A DNA stretch of 64,000 bases from Streptacidiphilus sp. 4-A2 (GCA_014284505.1 JAAFYY010000001.1:3596001-3660000), one strand, 5' to 3'. Counted from the first letter of the stretch, positions 48,960-59,162 are shown. The notes: a model not told the origin generated them from the letters alone. Program-made: numbers and translations.

Positions 48960-49546
48960 CTACTGCCGCGGTGCGAGCTGGGCCAGGAACGCCTCCGGGT
49001 CACCGGGTAGCCCAAGGGGTTGAGGACCTCGATCCTGACCCCGTCGTACAGCACGGTCGGCGTGCCCTGGACCCCGCTGTGCCGGAAGGCGTCGGCGACC
49101 TTGCGGGCCCAGGGCTCGTAGTAGCCCTCGGCCACCTTGCGGTCGAACCCGGCCCCGCGCAGGCCGGGGACCTCCTCGGCCAGCCGGAGCAGGGTCGCCG
49201 GGTCGGCGAAGGCGTCGTCGTCCTCGTGCGGCTGATTGGCGTACAGCACCCGCAGGTACTGCTTGCAGGTCCGGGCGCCGGCGTCGGCGGCGGCCCCGAG
49301 GGCGGCCAGGGCGCGCAGCGAGCCGCTGCCGCCGACCGCCTCGTCGATCAGCGTGGCGAAGTGGTAGTGCAGGGTCAGCCGGCCCGCCTCCGCCTCCTGC
49401 TCCATCACCGCCCCGAGGCCGTTCTCCAGGCGCTTGCAGAAGGGGCAGCGCAGGTCCGCGTAGACGGTCAGCACCTGCCGCTGGTCCGGCGGGCCGTAGC
49501 GCAGCACGGTGCCGTCGGAGCCGATGGTGTTCGCGGGGGTGGTCAT
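48960..49546 (-). CDS. DsbA-like thioredoxin-fold oxidoreductase
   Basis: ATG at 49546 (MTTPANTIGSDGTVLRYGPP). The thioredoxin core VLTVYADLRCPFCKRLENGL has the CPFC active site, a helical insertion (LRALAALGAAADAG...YLRVLYANQPHED) and the cis-Pro strand GVQGTPTVLYDGVRIEVLNP. About 195 aa, with no signal peptide, so probably cytosolic, like the FrnE/DsbA-type proteins of actinobacteria. One frame break near 49000 before EAFLAQLAPRQ. It converges with the NiCoT gene, 13 bp apart. Confidence 0.87.
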
Positions 49547-49601
49547 GCGCCCAGGCTGCGGGACCGCGCCCGGCCGCGCAACAAGAGCGGGCCGCGGACA
49601 C

Positions 49602-49697
49602 GGACCGGCCCGCCCCGTGGCGGGCGGGCCGGTCCGGTGTGCCCCCGGATCGCGGATCCGGGGGCAGGTGGCCGTCCCCGGGCCCGTCGGGCCCGGG
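49602..49697 (-). terminator. Three consecutive hairpins downstream of the SDR/acyl-CoA dehydrogenase genes
   Basis: Perfect stems: 49602-49635 (13 bp, GGACCGGCCCGCC), 49641-49665 (11 bp, GCCCCCGGATC) and 49677-49697 (9 bp, CCCGGGCCC). They follow the SDR stop at 49709 and should end transcription before the DsbA gene, which reads the same way. Confidence 0.82.
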
Positions 49698-49708
49698 ACC
49701 GCCACCGG

Positions 49709-50470
49709 CTAGCGCGGAGCCATCCGCAGTGCGCCGTCCAGGCGGATGGTCTCGCCGTTCAGGTAGTCGTGCTCGACCACGGTGGCCACCAGCCGGGCGT
49801 ACTCCTCCGGCCGGGCCAGGCGCTGCGGGAAGGGGACGCCCTCGGCCAGACCGGCCCTGATCTCGTCGCTGAAGCCCGCCATCATCGGGGTGTCCACGAT
49901 GCCGGGGGCGATGGTGACCACCCGGATGCCGTGCCGGGCCAGGTCGCGGGCGGCGGTGATGGTCATCCCGGCGACCCCGGCCTTGGACGCGGAGTAGGCG
50001 ATCTGGCCGATCTGGCCCTCGAACGCGGCGATCGAGGCGGTGTTCACGATCACGCCGCGCTGCCCCTCGGCATCCGGCTCATGGCGGGCGATGGACTCGG
50101 CGGCCAGCCGCAGCACATTGAAGGTACCCAGCAGGTTGACGTTCAGCACGGCGCGGAACAGGTCCAGGTCGTGCGGCCCCGAGCGGCCCAGGATCCGGGC
50201 GGACGGGGCGATCCCGGCGCAGTTGACCGCCAGCCGCAGGGTGGCGCCGTCGGCGTGGATCCGCTCCAGCGCCGCACGGACCGGGGCCTCCTCGGTGACG
50301 TCCGCGGCCAGCAGGGTGACCCCGGGCGGCTGCTCGCCGGCGGCGGCAACGGCCTTCTCCAGGTCCAGGCCGTAGACCCTGGCCCCGCGGGCGGCCAGGG
50401 CCGCGGCGGTGGCCGCGCCCAGGCCCGAGGCCGCGCCGGTGACGACTGCGGCGGATCCGTTGATGTCCAT
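49709..50470 (-). CDS. SDR oxidoreductase, 3-hydroxyacyl-CoA dehydrogenase type
   Basis: Intact 253 aa. The Rossmann start AAVVTGAASGLGAATAAALA, YGLDLE, NCAGIAPSARILG, catalytic IVNTASIAAFEGQIGQIAYS followed by ASK, APGIVDTPMM and the ending DGALRMAPR resemble the type-II 3-hydroxyacyl-CoA dehydrogenase (HSD10-like) group, including the GQIGQIAYSASK signature. It lies 32 bases downstream of an acyl-CoA dehydrogenase in the same direction, so both probably act in one beta-oxidation-like or branched-chain acyl-CoA route under the divergent TetR regulator. Confidence 0.92.
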   Translation of the reverse strand: MDINGSAAVVTGAASGLGAATAAALAARGARVYGLDLEKAVAAAGEQPPGVTLLAADVTEEAPVRAALERIHADGATLRLAVNCAGIAPSARILGRSGPHDLDLFRAVLNVNLLGTFNVLRLAAESIARHEPDAEGQRGVIVNTASIAAFEGQIGQIAYSASKAGVAGMTITAARDLARHGIRVVTIAPGIVDTPMMAGFSDEIRAGLAEGVPFPQRLARPEEYARLVATVVEHDYLNGETIRLDGALRMAPR

Positions 50471-50502
50471 GGACTGCTCCCAGGCGGTGTGTGAGGGGCG
50501 GG

Positions 50503-51642
<1,140 letters not shown>

Positions 51643-51659
51643 GGCAGCTCCAAACGGTG

Positions 51660-51783
51660 CCGAGAGAACGGTACTGGGGGGCGGTACTGCGGGGGCGGTA
51701 CCGGGGGCGGTGCGGAAACGGTACTGGGATCGGTACGCCAGTACCGGAAAGAGTAGCGCACCCGGTGCTGGGATACTGGGTGG
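51660..51783. promoter_or_regulatory. Repeat-rich operator region between acyl-CoA dehydrogenase and tetR
   Basis: CGGTACTG or a close variant occurs at 51669, 51682, 51696 (CGGTACCG, palindromic), 51708 (CGGTGCGG) and 51719, and as an inverted pair CGGTAC-GCCA-GTACCG at 51731-51746. All lie within 80 bp between the two divergent starts, as expected for binding of the TetR protein to several sites. Confidence 0.72.
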
Positions 51784-52386
51784 GTGACCGACATCTCAGC
51801 CCCAGCCGCAACAATCCAGACCGGGCGGGGCTCGGCCCGCCGCTACGAGCTGTTCGAGGACCTGGTCGCCCTGCTGACCAGCGAAGGCTTCGCCGGCTTC
51901 ACCCTGGACGACCTCGCCGCCCGGCTGCGCTGCTCCAAGCGCACCCTGTACGGGCTCGCGGACAGCAAGGAACAGCTGGTCCGCGCGGCAGTGGTGCACT
52001 TCTTCCGCCGGGCGACCACCCGGGTGGAGGCCGCGGTGGCCCTGGAGTCGGTCCCGGCCCGGCGGCTGACCGTGTACCTGCGCGCGGTGTCGGACGAGCT
52101 GGCACCGGTGTCGCGGCAGTTCTTCGACGATGTGGCCGCCTTCGACCCGGCCGCCGAGGTCTACGAGCGCAACACCCGCGCGGCCGCCGGCCGGGTGCAG
52201 CAGCTGATCGACGAGGGTGTGGCCGCGGGCGACTTCCGTGAGGTGCATGTGCCCTTCGCGGCCGAGGTGATCACCTCGGTGATGGTGCGCATCCAGCAGC
52301 GGCAGGTCGCCGCCTCCACCGGCCTGGCCGATGCCGAGGCCTACGGGCAGCTCGCCGAACTGCTCCTGCACGGCCTGTCCCGCTAG
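51784..52386 (+). CDS. TetR-family transcriptional regulator
   Basis: GTG at 51784 (VTDISAPAATIQ). 200 aa, intact. The helix-turn-helix is SEGFAGFTLDDLAARLRCSK with RTLYGLADSKEQLVRAAVVH; the C-terminal ligand domain is helical and less conserved (FDDVAAFDPAAEVYERNTRA). It is divergent from the acyl-CoA dehydrogenase/SDR operon across an operator region with repeated CGGTACTG, so it probably represses that operon and itself until an acyl-CoA-type ligand binds. Confidence 0.92.
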   Translation: MTDISAPAATIQTGRGSARRYELFEDLVALLTSEGFAGFTLDDLAARLRCSKRTLYGLADSKEQLVRAAVVHFFRRATTRVEAAVALESVPARRLTVYLRAVSDELAPVSRQFFDDVAAFDPAAEVYERNTRAAAGRVQQLIDEGVAAGDFREVHVPFAAEVITSVMVRIQQRQVAASTGLADAEAYGQLAELLLHGLSR

Positions 52387-52496
52387 CCCCCGCGTCCGGC
52401 GGATTCCGGCGGGCCCCGGGACGGGTGATCGCCGGGCCTGCCGTAGGCCAGACTGGTGCTGCCCATGGCGGAGTGCTGGTGCGGGAGGAACCCTTG

Positions 52497-53900
52497 ATGG
52501 CGGTCTATGAATCGGTCACCGACGCGATCGGCGGGACCCCGCTGTTCCGGCTGTCCCGGCTGGAGGAGGGGCTCGGCGCCCGGATCTACGCCAAGGCGGA
52601 GTTCCTCAACATCGGTGGCAGCGTCAAGGACCGGGCCGCGCTGTCGATGATCGAGTCCGCCGAGCGGGACGGGCTGCTCCGGCCGGGCGGCACCATCATC
52701 GAGTCGACCTCCGGCAACACCGGCATCGGTCTGGCCCTGGTCGGCCGCGGCCGCGGCTACCGGGTGATCATCGGGATCTCGGACCGGGCCGCCCGCGAGA
52801 AGAGCGACATCCTGCGGGCCTACGGCGCCGAGGTGGTCACCGCCCCGACCGCACTGCCCAAGGAGCACCCGGACCACCTGTTCCATGTGGTCCGGCGGCT
52901 CGCCGAGGAGATCCCCGGCGCCTGGCTGGCCAACCAGTACGACAACCCGGCCAACCCGGACGCCCATGTCCGCACCACCGGCCCGGAGCTCTGGGAGCAG
53001 ACCGGCGGCCGGATCACCCACTTCGTCGCCGGGATCGGCACCGGGGGCACCATCAGCGGCACCGGCGGCTATCTGAAGCAGGTGTCCGGCGGCCGGGTGA
53101 CCGTGATCGGCGCCGACCCGGAGACCTCGGTCTACTCCGGCGGCGACGGCAGCCCCTACTTCGTCGAGAGCATCGGCCACTTCGTCCACCCGGAGACCCA
53201 GGAGGACCACTGGCCGGAGTCCTACCAGCGCGAGGTGGTCGACCGCTTCGAGCAGATCCCGGACCGCGAGTCGCTGCTGACCGCCCGCCGGCTGGCCCGC
53301 GAGGAGGGGCTGCTGGTGGGTCCCTCCTCGGGGACCGCGGTGGCGGCGGCCCTGCGCACGGCCCGGGGACTGGGGCCGGACAGCCTGGTGGTGGTGCTGC
53401 TCCCGGACTCCGGGCGGTCCTATCTGTCCAAGGCGCTCAGCGACGACTGGCTGCGGGAGTGGGGCTTCCTGGAGGAGCCGCGCACCCCGGACGACCGGGA
53501 GCCGACGGTACGCTCCGTGCTCGGCGCCGCGCCGGAGGCCGGACTGGCCACGGTCTCCTCGGCGGCCTCCCTGGGCGAGGCCCTGGCCGTCCTGCGCGGC
53601 GTCCCCGGCGGGGTGGCCCCGGTCGCCCTGGCCCGCCCCGGCCGCAGAAACGGCGTCAGCGCGAGCGAGGTGGTCGGCTCGGTCGACACCGCCGGGATCG
53701 AGGCGGCGCTGGCGGCGGGAGCCGACCCGGGCGATCCGCTGGGCGACCGGCTCGGCGCGCCGCTGCCCACGGTCGGCGTCGGCCAGCCGGTGTCCACCGC
53801 CGCCGCTCTGCTCGGCTCCGGGCACCAGGCCGCGGTGGTGCTGGAGAACGGCCGCGCGCTCTGCCTGCTCAACCGCGACCGACTCGACGGCCCGGCCTGA
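52497..53900 (+). CDS. Cystathionine beta-synthase with C-terminal CBS-like pair
   Basis: ATG at 52497 follows GGGAGGAAC. 467 aa, intact. The PLP-dependent fold: IGGTPLFRLSRLEEGLGARI, the Schiff-base Lys in NIGGSVKDRAALSMIE, the substrate loop STSGNTGIGLAL, the phosphate loop GIGTGGTISGTGGY and GPSSGTAVAAALR. After residue ~320 a linker leads to two weak CBS-type regions (VRSVLGAAPEAGLATVSSAA, and VGQPVSTAAALLGSGHQAAV). It condenses serine (or O-acetylserine) with homocysteine; a cysteine-synthase role cannot be excluded. Apparently monocistronic. Confidence 0.92.
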   Translation: MAVYESVTDAIGGTPLFRLSRLEEGLGARIYAKAEFLNIGGSVKDRAALSMIESAERDGLLRPGGTIIESTSGNTGIGLALVGRGRGYRVIIGISDRAAREKSDILRAYGAEVVTAPTALPKEHPDHLFHVVRRLAEEIPGAWLANQYDNPANPDAHVRTTGPELWEQTGGRITHFVAGIGTGGTISGTGGYLKQVSGGRVTVIGADPETSVYSGGDGSPYFVESIGHFVHPETQEDHWPESYQREVVDRFEQIPDRESLLTARRLAREEGLLVGPSSGTAVAAALRTARGLGPDSLVVVLLPDSGRSYLSKALSDDWLREWGFLEEPRTPDDREPTVRSVLGAAPEAGLATVSSAASLGEALAVLRGVPGGVAPVALARPGRRNGVSASEVVGSVDTAGIEAALAAGADPGDPLGDRLGAPLPTVGVGQPVSTAAALLGSGHQAAVVLENGRALCLLNRDRLDGPA

Positions 53901-53921
53901 TCCCCGGCCGGGCGGAGCCGG

Positions 53922-54599
53922 TCAGCCGGCCGGCTCCGCCGGGCCGCCCTGCGCCGGGATGTCCGGGGTCCGCGCGGCTTCCGGGGACTGCGCCGTTTCC
54001 GGGGACTGCGGGGTGCCCGCCGTCGGGGTGTCCGACGGCAGCGGGTCGAGGCCGAGCCGCTCGGCGATCCGGCTCAACAGCTCGTCCTGGGCCGCGAGAT
54101 GGGCCTGGAGCTCGGTCACCTCGTACAGGGTGGCGCTGGCGTCGTTGAAGGTCGCCTCGGAGCGCTTGTCCGAAGCCGCGGCCTGCACGTTCTGGCCGAC
54201 CATGATGACCGACAGCAGCACCAGTTGCAGGAAGGTCTGCGCCACCCAGGAGACGATCGAGGACGCGCCGCCACGGATCGCGTCCGGCAGGCTGATCAGG
54301 TCGAACAGCGCGAACGCGTAGGCGCACCACATGCTGCCCACCGCCTGCGTGATGATGATCGCCACCCGGGTGTTGAAGCGGGTGACCGCACTGCCGCGCG
54401 GCATCTGGTCGACGACCTTGACCGGGCGGTGCGCCCGGCGCGAGGCGACGTGCGGGTGCGGCAGGTACTGGTAGCCGACCGGCCTGCGGCCGCGCGCCGC
54501 GCGGTCGTCGGGAGCGGGAGCAGGAGCAGGAGCGGGCGTCGGTTCCGACGTGGCTTCCGACGTGGCGTCCGGGGTGGATCCAGGGTTGTCACGGTGCAT
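53922..54599 (-). CDS. DUF1003-family membrane protein
   Basis: ATG at 54599. A disordered N-terminus (EPTPAPAPAPAPDDR) is followed by VDQMPRGSAVTRFNTRVAII and two membrane segments (TQAVGSMWCAYAFALFDLIS and SIVSWVAQTFLQLVLLSVIM), then MVGQNVQAAASDKRSEATFN, the DUF1003 signature, and a coiled helix ending in a Pro/Thr/Ser repeat (TPQSPETAQSPEAARTPD). 225 aa, intact. The function of DUF1003 is unknown. It overlaps nothing and faces the CBS gene tail to tail. Confidence 0.88.
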   Translation of the reverse strand: MHRDNPGSTPDATSEATSEPTPAPAPAPAPDDRAARGRRPVGYQYLPHPHVASRRAHRPVKVVDQMPRGSAVTRFNTRVAIIITQAVGSMWCAYAFALFDLISLPDAIRGGASSIVSWVAQTFLQLVLLSVIMVGQNVQAAASDKRSEATFNDASATLYEVTELQAHLAAQDELLSRIAERLGLDPLPSDTPTAGTPQSPETAQSPEAARTPDIPAQGGPAEPAG

Positions 54600-54681
54600 C
54601 GGTGAGTCGCTCCCAGTGCGCTGAAGTATTGGTTCGGTCGGTACGGGCGCGCCCGGCCGGTCGGCCGGAAGCGTCGGCGGT

Positions 54682-54963
54682 TCAGACGCCGCGCTGGGCC
54701 CAGGCGGTGATCCGGTCGGCGACGCGTCCGGCGCGGTACACCCGGCGGCGCAGCCGGGTGCGGTAGCGTCCGGACAGCACCACGGCGGGCCCGTCCCCGT
54801 CGACGGCCCGCCGGGCCAGTACGGCCAATCGGGTTCCCCCGTGGGCCAGCTGGGCCAGCGTCAGCCGCTCCGCGGCGTCCCCGGGCGCCGCCAGCACTGC
54901 CGCGTACAGCTTGTCGACCTCGGCCACCTGTGTCCCCAACTGCCGCGCAGTCCGCTGCCGCAC
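54682..54963 (-). CDS. Small basic hypothetical protein
   Basis: GTG at 54963 has GAAGGGGGAA ten bases upstream. About 93 aa: a helical N-terminal region (QLGTQVAEVDKLYAAVLAAP, TLAQLAHGGTRLAVLARRAV) and a strongly basic C-terminus (RYRTRLRRRVYRAGRVADRI). Third-position GC supports coding. No family recognised; a nucleic-acid or membrane-surface binder is possible from the charge. It shares a promoter region with the divergent LCP gene. Confidence 0.6.
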   Translation of the reverse strand: MRQRTARQLGTQVAEVDKLYAAVLAAPGDAAERLTLAQLAHGGTRLAVLARRAVDGDGPAVVLSGRYRTRLRRRVYRAGRVADRITAWAQRGV

Positions 54964-55000
54964 CCGTTCCCCCTTCGGTGTGTGTACCCGCCTGTGAAGT

Positions 55001-55077
55001 TTCCATGGTTGCGCAAATCGGAAAGCATTGGCCAGCCGCACCGGCAACATTATTTGCTAGCTTGCGCAACAGTGGAA
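55001..55077. promoter_or_regulatory. Pair of inverted 16-bp elements in the LCP divergent promoter
   Basis: TTCCATGGTTGCGCAA at 55001-55016 on the plus strand and TTCCACTGTTGCGCAA at 55077-55062 on the minus strand match at 14 of 16 positions. Each ends in the palindrome TTGCGCAA. The 45 bp between them include the AT-rich TTATTTGCTAGC, a likely promoter core. Confidence 0.65.
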
Positions 55078-55183
55078 CCATCGGCGGAGCGGTGCGGTCC
55101 GCCGCGCCGCCCGGTTGCCACACCCCGTCACCGGCCGCTCCGGCCGCGCGGCGCAGCGACGACCTGACCACGAGCGAGGCCGG

Positions 55184-56880
55184 ATGACCGACAGGAGCAG
55201 CGCGGGCTCCGCACAGAACCCGGACCGGCCCGCCGCCGATACCGGCTCCCCCGACACCGCCGACGCCCCCGGTGCCCCGGTGCCCCCGGTGCCCGGCGTT
55301 CCCGCCGGAGCGGCGCCAGGTCCCGGCGGCGGCGGATCCTGCGGATCACCGCCTGGTCCACGGCGGGGATGGTCGCGCTCACCGCCGGGGTCGGCACCTG
55401 GCTGGTGCTGAGCCTGACCGGCGAGATCGAGTCGATCAGCCTGTCCTGGATGAAGAACCGGCCCCGGCCGCCAGGGCAGACGCGCGGGGCAACACGCCGG
55501 AGAACATCCTGGTGCTCGGCTCGCAGACACGGGACGGGCAGTACGGGGTCAATCTGGGCAACGCCAGCAAGCTGGGCACCGACATCTCCGACACCGCGAT
55601 GCTGGTGCACATCGGCGCGGAGAAGAACTGGGCCACCGTGGTGTCGATGCCCCGCGACCTGCTGGTGCCGCGTCCGCAGTGCCAGGGCCGGACCGACCCC
55701 GGGGTCACCGTCCCGGCCTCCGACCGGGCCGTGTTCGACCTGGCGATGAACCTGGGCGGCCCCGGCTGCGCGGTGGCCACGGTGGAGCAGATGACCGGGA
55801 TCCGGGTCGACCACTTCGTCGAGCTGACCTTCAACGCCTTCCAGGCGCTGACCAACGCCGTCGGCGGCGTCACCGTGTGCGTGCCGCCACCGGGCATCAA
55901 CGACCCCGACTACAGCGGGCTGGTGCTCAGTGCCGGGCTGCACGTGGTCAAGGGGGCCCAGGCGCTGGAGTTCGTCCGCGACCGCCACGGCATCGGCGAC
56001 GGCACCGACCTCGGGCGCATCCAGTACCAGCAGATGTTCGTCTCCTCGCTGTTCACCAAGCTGACCAGCGACGGCACACTGTCCGATCCGATCACGCTCT
56101 ACCAGATCGCCAGAGCGGTGACCAGCAATCTGACCGTCGACAGCACGCTGGACTCGCTGCCTGCCATGGTCTCCCTGGCCGAGAGCGTCAAGGGACTGAA
56201 GAGCCATTACATCCAGATGACGACCGCCCCCTACGCCTGGCCCCCGCCCTCCGACACCGCCGACCAGGGCCGGGTGCTGCCGGGCCCGGGCTTCGACCGG
56301 CTGTGGGCCGAGCTGCGCGACGACCAGCCACCGCCCGGCTCCAACGCGGCCAGGACCTTCGGCACCACGGCCACCGACTCCCCACCGGCCCGCCGACCGC
56401 CTCCGCCGGGGCCACCGCCTCCGCCACCGGCGCTGACACCGGTACTGCCGGGGCCGACGGCCAGGTGCCGCTTTCCTCGCTCAGCGTCCAGGTCTTCGAC
56501 GGCGCCGGGACCAACGGGTCGGCCGCCGCGGCCGCGGCCGAGTTGCAGGCCCTGGGGATGAGGGTCGGCGTCGGCTACGGCGGCGGGTACAGCGGGTACA
56601 CCGGCACCGAGATCCTCTACCCGGCCGGGGAGCAGGCCCAGGCGCGGGCGCTGGCGGCGCGGGTCGCCGGAGCGGTGGTCCGGCAGAGCGACAGCGTCAA
56701 CATGCTGACGCTGGTGGTCGGTCAGAACAACCCGAACGAGCCCACGGTCACCCCGGCGGGTCCGGCGGCTCCGCGCAGCCCAGCGCGCCGGTGAGCGCCG
56801 AAAGCCGCAGCGGCGACCAGAACCTCTGCTCCAGCCTGCCCACCCCCAACGCCTACGGCGGTTCCCCCGGGGGCGGGTGA
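55184..56880 (+). CDS. LytR-CpsA-Psr (LCP) cell-wall ligase with LytR_C domain
   Basis: ATG at 55184. Pro-rich cytoplasmic tail, one membrane segment (STAGMVALTAGVGTWLVLSL), then the LCP catalytic domain: ENILVLGSQTRDGQYGVNLG, DTAMLVHIGAEKNWATVVSM followed by PRDLLVP, IRVDHFVELTFNAFQALTNA, GVTVCVP and EFVRDRHGIGDGTDLGRIQY. A LytR_C domain (LSVQVFDGAGTNGSAAAAAA) follows. LCP enzymes attach teichoic acid, arabinogalactan or other glycopolymers to peptidoglycan at the cell surface. Frame breaks near 55318, 55470, 56400 and 56770; the natural end is SLPTPNAYGGSPGGG at 56880. Confidence 0.9.
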
Positions 56881-56912
56881 CCGCAACCGCTCCCTGACCG
56901 GCTGAGCACGGC

Positions 56913-56945
56913 GATATATCAGTCTGGTGACCGAACTGACATATC
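56913..56945 (+). promoter_or_regulatory. 11-bp inverted repeat upstream of the DUF3311/symporter operon
   Basis: GATATATCAGT (56913-56923) and ACTGACATATC (56935-56945) pair at 10 of 11 positions around an 11-bp centre, the size of a GntR- or TetR-type operator. It lies in an AT-rich island between the LCP stop and the DUF3311 start. Confidence 0.6.
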
Positions 56946-56953
56946 CTGAAGGT

Positions 56954-56983
56954 ATGGCTGACGTGAGCGCGTCTATGTCCTAG
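56954..56983 (+). CDS. Nine-codon upstream ORF before DUF3311
   Basis: ATG at 56954 after CCTGAAGGT encodes MADVSASMS and stops at TAG. It is 98 bp before the DUF3311 start and 9 bp after the inverted repeat. It may be a leader peptide tuning downstream translation, or chance. Confidence 0.3.
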   Translation: MADVSASMS

Positions 56984-57080
56984 ATTCCGGTGGGTCATCG
57001 TCCACTCACCGGTGGCGCACAGGCGGACGTCCGCGGACGGCCCCGCGCGCCGTCGGGCGAAGCCAACGGAGCCGCACACC

Positions 57081-57365
57081 ATGGCCGATACCGCGTTGAC
57101 CTCCCCACCACCCCCACCGACGAGGCCACTTCCGGTGGTCACGCCCACCCGCGTCATCTGTGCGGTGCTGCTGGTGGGCCCGATCGTGGCCCTGCTCTGG
57201 GTCAACTCCTATGCGAGACTCACTCCTTCGTTCATCGGCATCCCCTTCTTCTACTGGTACCAGCTGTTGTGGGTGATCATCTCCGCGGTCTGCACCGGCA
57301 CCGCCTACCTGCTGATCCGCCGTGAGGAAGCGCGGCGCGCCCGAGCGGTGGAGGCCGGACGATGA
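57081..57365 (+). CDS. DUF3311 small membrane protein
   Basis: ATG at 57081. 94 aa, intact: a Pro-rich head (SPPPPPTRPLPVVTP), a first membrane segment (RVICAVLLVGPIVALLWV), the family stretch PSFIGIPFFYWYQLLWVIIS that forms the second, and a basic tail. DUF3311 proteins are regularly encoded just before a sodium:solute symporter and are thought to be accessory subunits. The symporter ATG overlaps this stop (ATGA). Confidence 0.9.
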   Translation: MADTALTSPPPPPTRPLPVVTPTRVICAVLLVGPIVALLWVNSYARLTPSFIGIPFFYWYQLLWVIISAVCTGTAYLLIRREEARRARAVEAGR

Positions 57366-59030
57366 GCGCCGGAGCCCTGACCGCGGCGGGCGGTCACACC
57401 AACGCCGTCTCACTGACCGTCTTCATCCTGCTGTTCGCCGCCGTCACCGTCATCGGCTTCTTCGCCGCCCGCTGGCGGCGCCCCACCAACGCCCAGCACC
57501 TGGACGAGTGGGGCCTCGGCGGACGCGGCTTCGGAACCGTGGTCAGCTGGTTCCTGCTCGGCGGCGACCTCTACACCGCCTACACCTTCATCGCGGTCCC
57601 CGCGCTGATCTACGGGGTGGGCGCGGCCGGCTTCTACGCGGTCCCCTACACCATCATCGCCTGGCCGCTGGTGTTCCTCTTCCTGCCCGGCTGTGGTCGG
57701 TGGCGCGCAGCCGCGGCTATGTGACCCTGGCCGACTTCGCCAAGGGGCGCTACGGCTCGCGCTGGCTGGCGCTGGCGGTGGCGCTGACCGGCATCCTGGC
57801 GACGATGCCCTACATCGCGCTGCAACTGGTGGGCATCCAGGCGGTGCTGGACACCATGCACGTGGGCGGCTCCAGCGGCCTCGCCAAGGACCTGCCGCTG
57901 CTGATCGCGTTCGCGGTGCTCGCGGCGTACACCTACTCGTCCGGGCTGCGCGCGCCCGCGCTGATCGCGTTCGTCAAGGACACCCTGGTGTACATCGTGG
58001 TGATCGTCGCGGTGATCTACATCCCGATCCGGCTCGGCGGCTACGGCAGCATCTTCCACCAGGCGGCCACCGCGCTGGCACAGAAGTCCCCGGCGACCGG
58101 CAAGCCGCGCGGCTCGCTGGTCTCCGGACCGAGCGCGCAGTGGGCGTACGCCACCCTGGCGCTGGGCTCGGCGATGGCCCTGTTCATGTACCCGCACTCG
58201 GCGACCGGCCTGCTGGCGGCCAAGGACCGCAACACCGTCCGCCGCAACCTGGCCATCCTTCCGGCATACTCGCTGATGCTGGGTTCCTCTCGCTGCTGGG
58301 CTTCATGGCGATCGCGGCGGGCGTGGGCAAGGGCGTGACCGGCTACAACGCCCAGCTGGCGGTGCCGCAGCTGTTCGCCCAGATGTTCCCGTCCTGGTTC
58401 GCCGGGGTGGCCTTCGCCGCCATCGGCATCGGCGCGCTGGTCCCGGCGGCGATCATGTCGATCGCGGCGGCGAACCTGTTCACCCGGAACGTCTACCGCG
58501 ACTTCTTCAAGCCGGACGCGACCCCCGCCCAGGAGACCAAGGTCGCCAAGGTGGTGTCGCTGCTGGTGAAGCTGGGGGCGCTGGGCTTCGTCCTCGGGAT
58601 CGACAAGCAGTTCTCGATCAACCTTCAGCTGCTGGGCGGGATCTGGATCCTTCAGACCTTCCCGGCCATCTTCAGCGGCCTGTTCAGCCGCTGGTTCCAC
58701 CACTGGGCCCTGCTCGCCGGATGGGCCGTGGGCATGGCCTACGGCACCTGGACGGCCTACGGGGTGGCGGCGGCCGGAAAGCCGCACTCGCACTTCGGTG
58801 GAGGCTCGGCAAACATCCCGGTCATCGGCCAGATCGGCTACATCGGGGTGACCGCGTTCGTGCTGAATGTGGCGGTCTCCGTGGTGCTGACGCTGATCCT
58901 GCGCGCGGCCAAGGTCCAGGCCGGGCCGGACGAGACCGTGCCCGCGGACTACACCCTGGGGATGGCCAAGCCGCAGGAGCGGGAACAGCCGCCCGAGCCG
59001 GAGCCGGTCGCCGCACCGGTGGCGCTCTGA
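57362..59030 (+). CDS. Sodium:solute symporter (monocarboxylate-type, SSS family)
   Basis: About 555 aa with 13 or so membrane segments. ATG at 57362. Signatures: NAQHLDEWGLGGRGFGTVVS, WFLLGGDLYTAYTFIAVPAL, RGYVTLADFAKGRYGSRWLA, ATMPYIALQLVGIQAVLDTM, FMYPHSATGLLAAKDRNTVR and IGALVPAAIMSIAAANLFTR. The pairing with DUF3311 and overall similarity point to the MctC/MctP-like acetate, pyruvate or lactate transporters. Frame breaks near 57700 and 58283. A perfect hairpin follows at 59131. Probably controlled by the inverted repeat at 56913. Confidence 0.9.
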
Positions 59031-59130
59031 CCGAACGGCAGCAGCCGCCGAAGGATGCGCCGTACGGACAGCAGTGAAGTACCGACAGCCGTGAAGAGCG
59101 GACAGCAGTGATGGCTGGACGGCAGTGACC

Positions 59131-59162
59131 GGGCCCCGGCAGCGAACCGGCTGCCGGGGCCC
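59131..59162 (+). terminator. Terminator hairpin downstream of the symporter gene
   Basis: Perfect 13-bp stem GGGCCCCGGCAGC (59131-59143) with its complement at 59150-59162 and a 6-base loop, 100 bp after the symporter stop. The rest of the 300-bp gap (59031-59330) contains degenerate GGACAGCAGTGA-like repeats and no gene. Confidence 0.85.
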
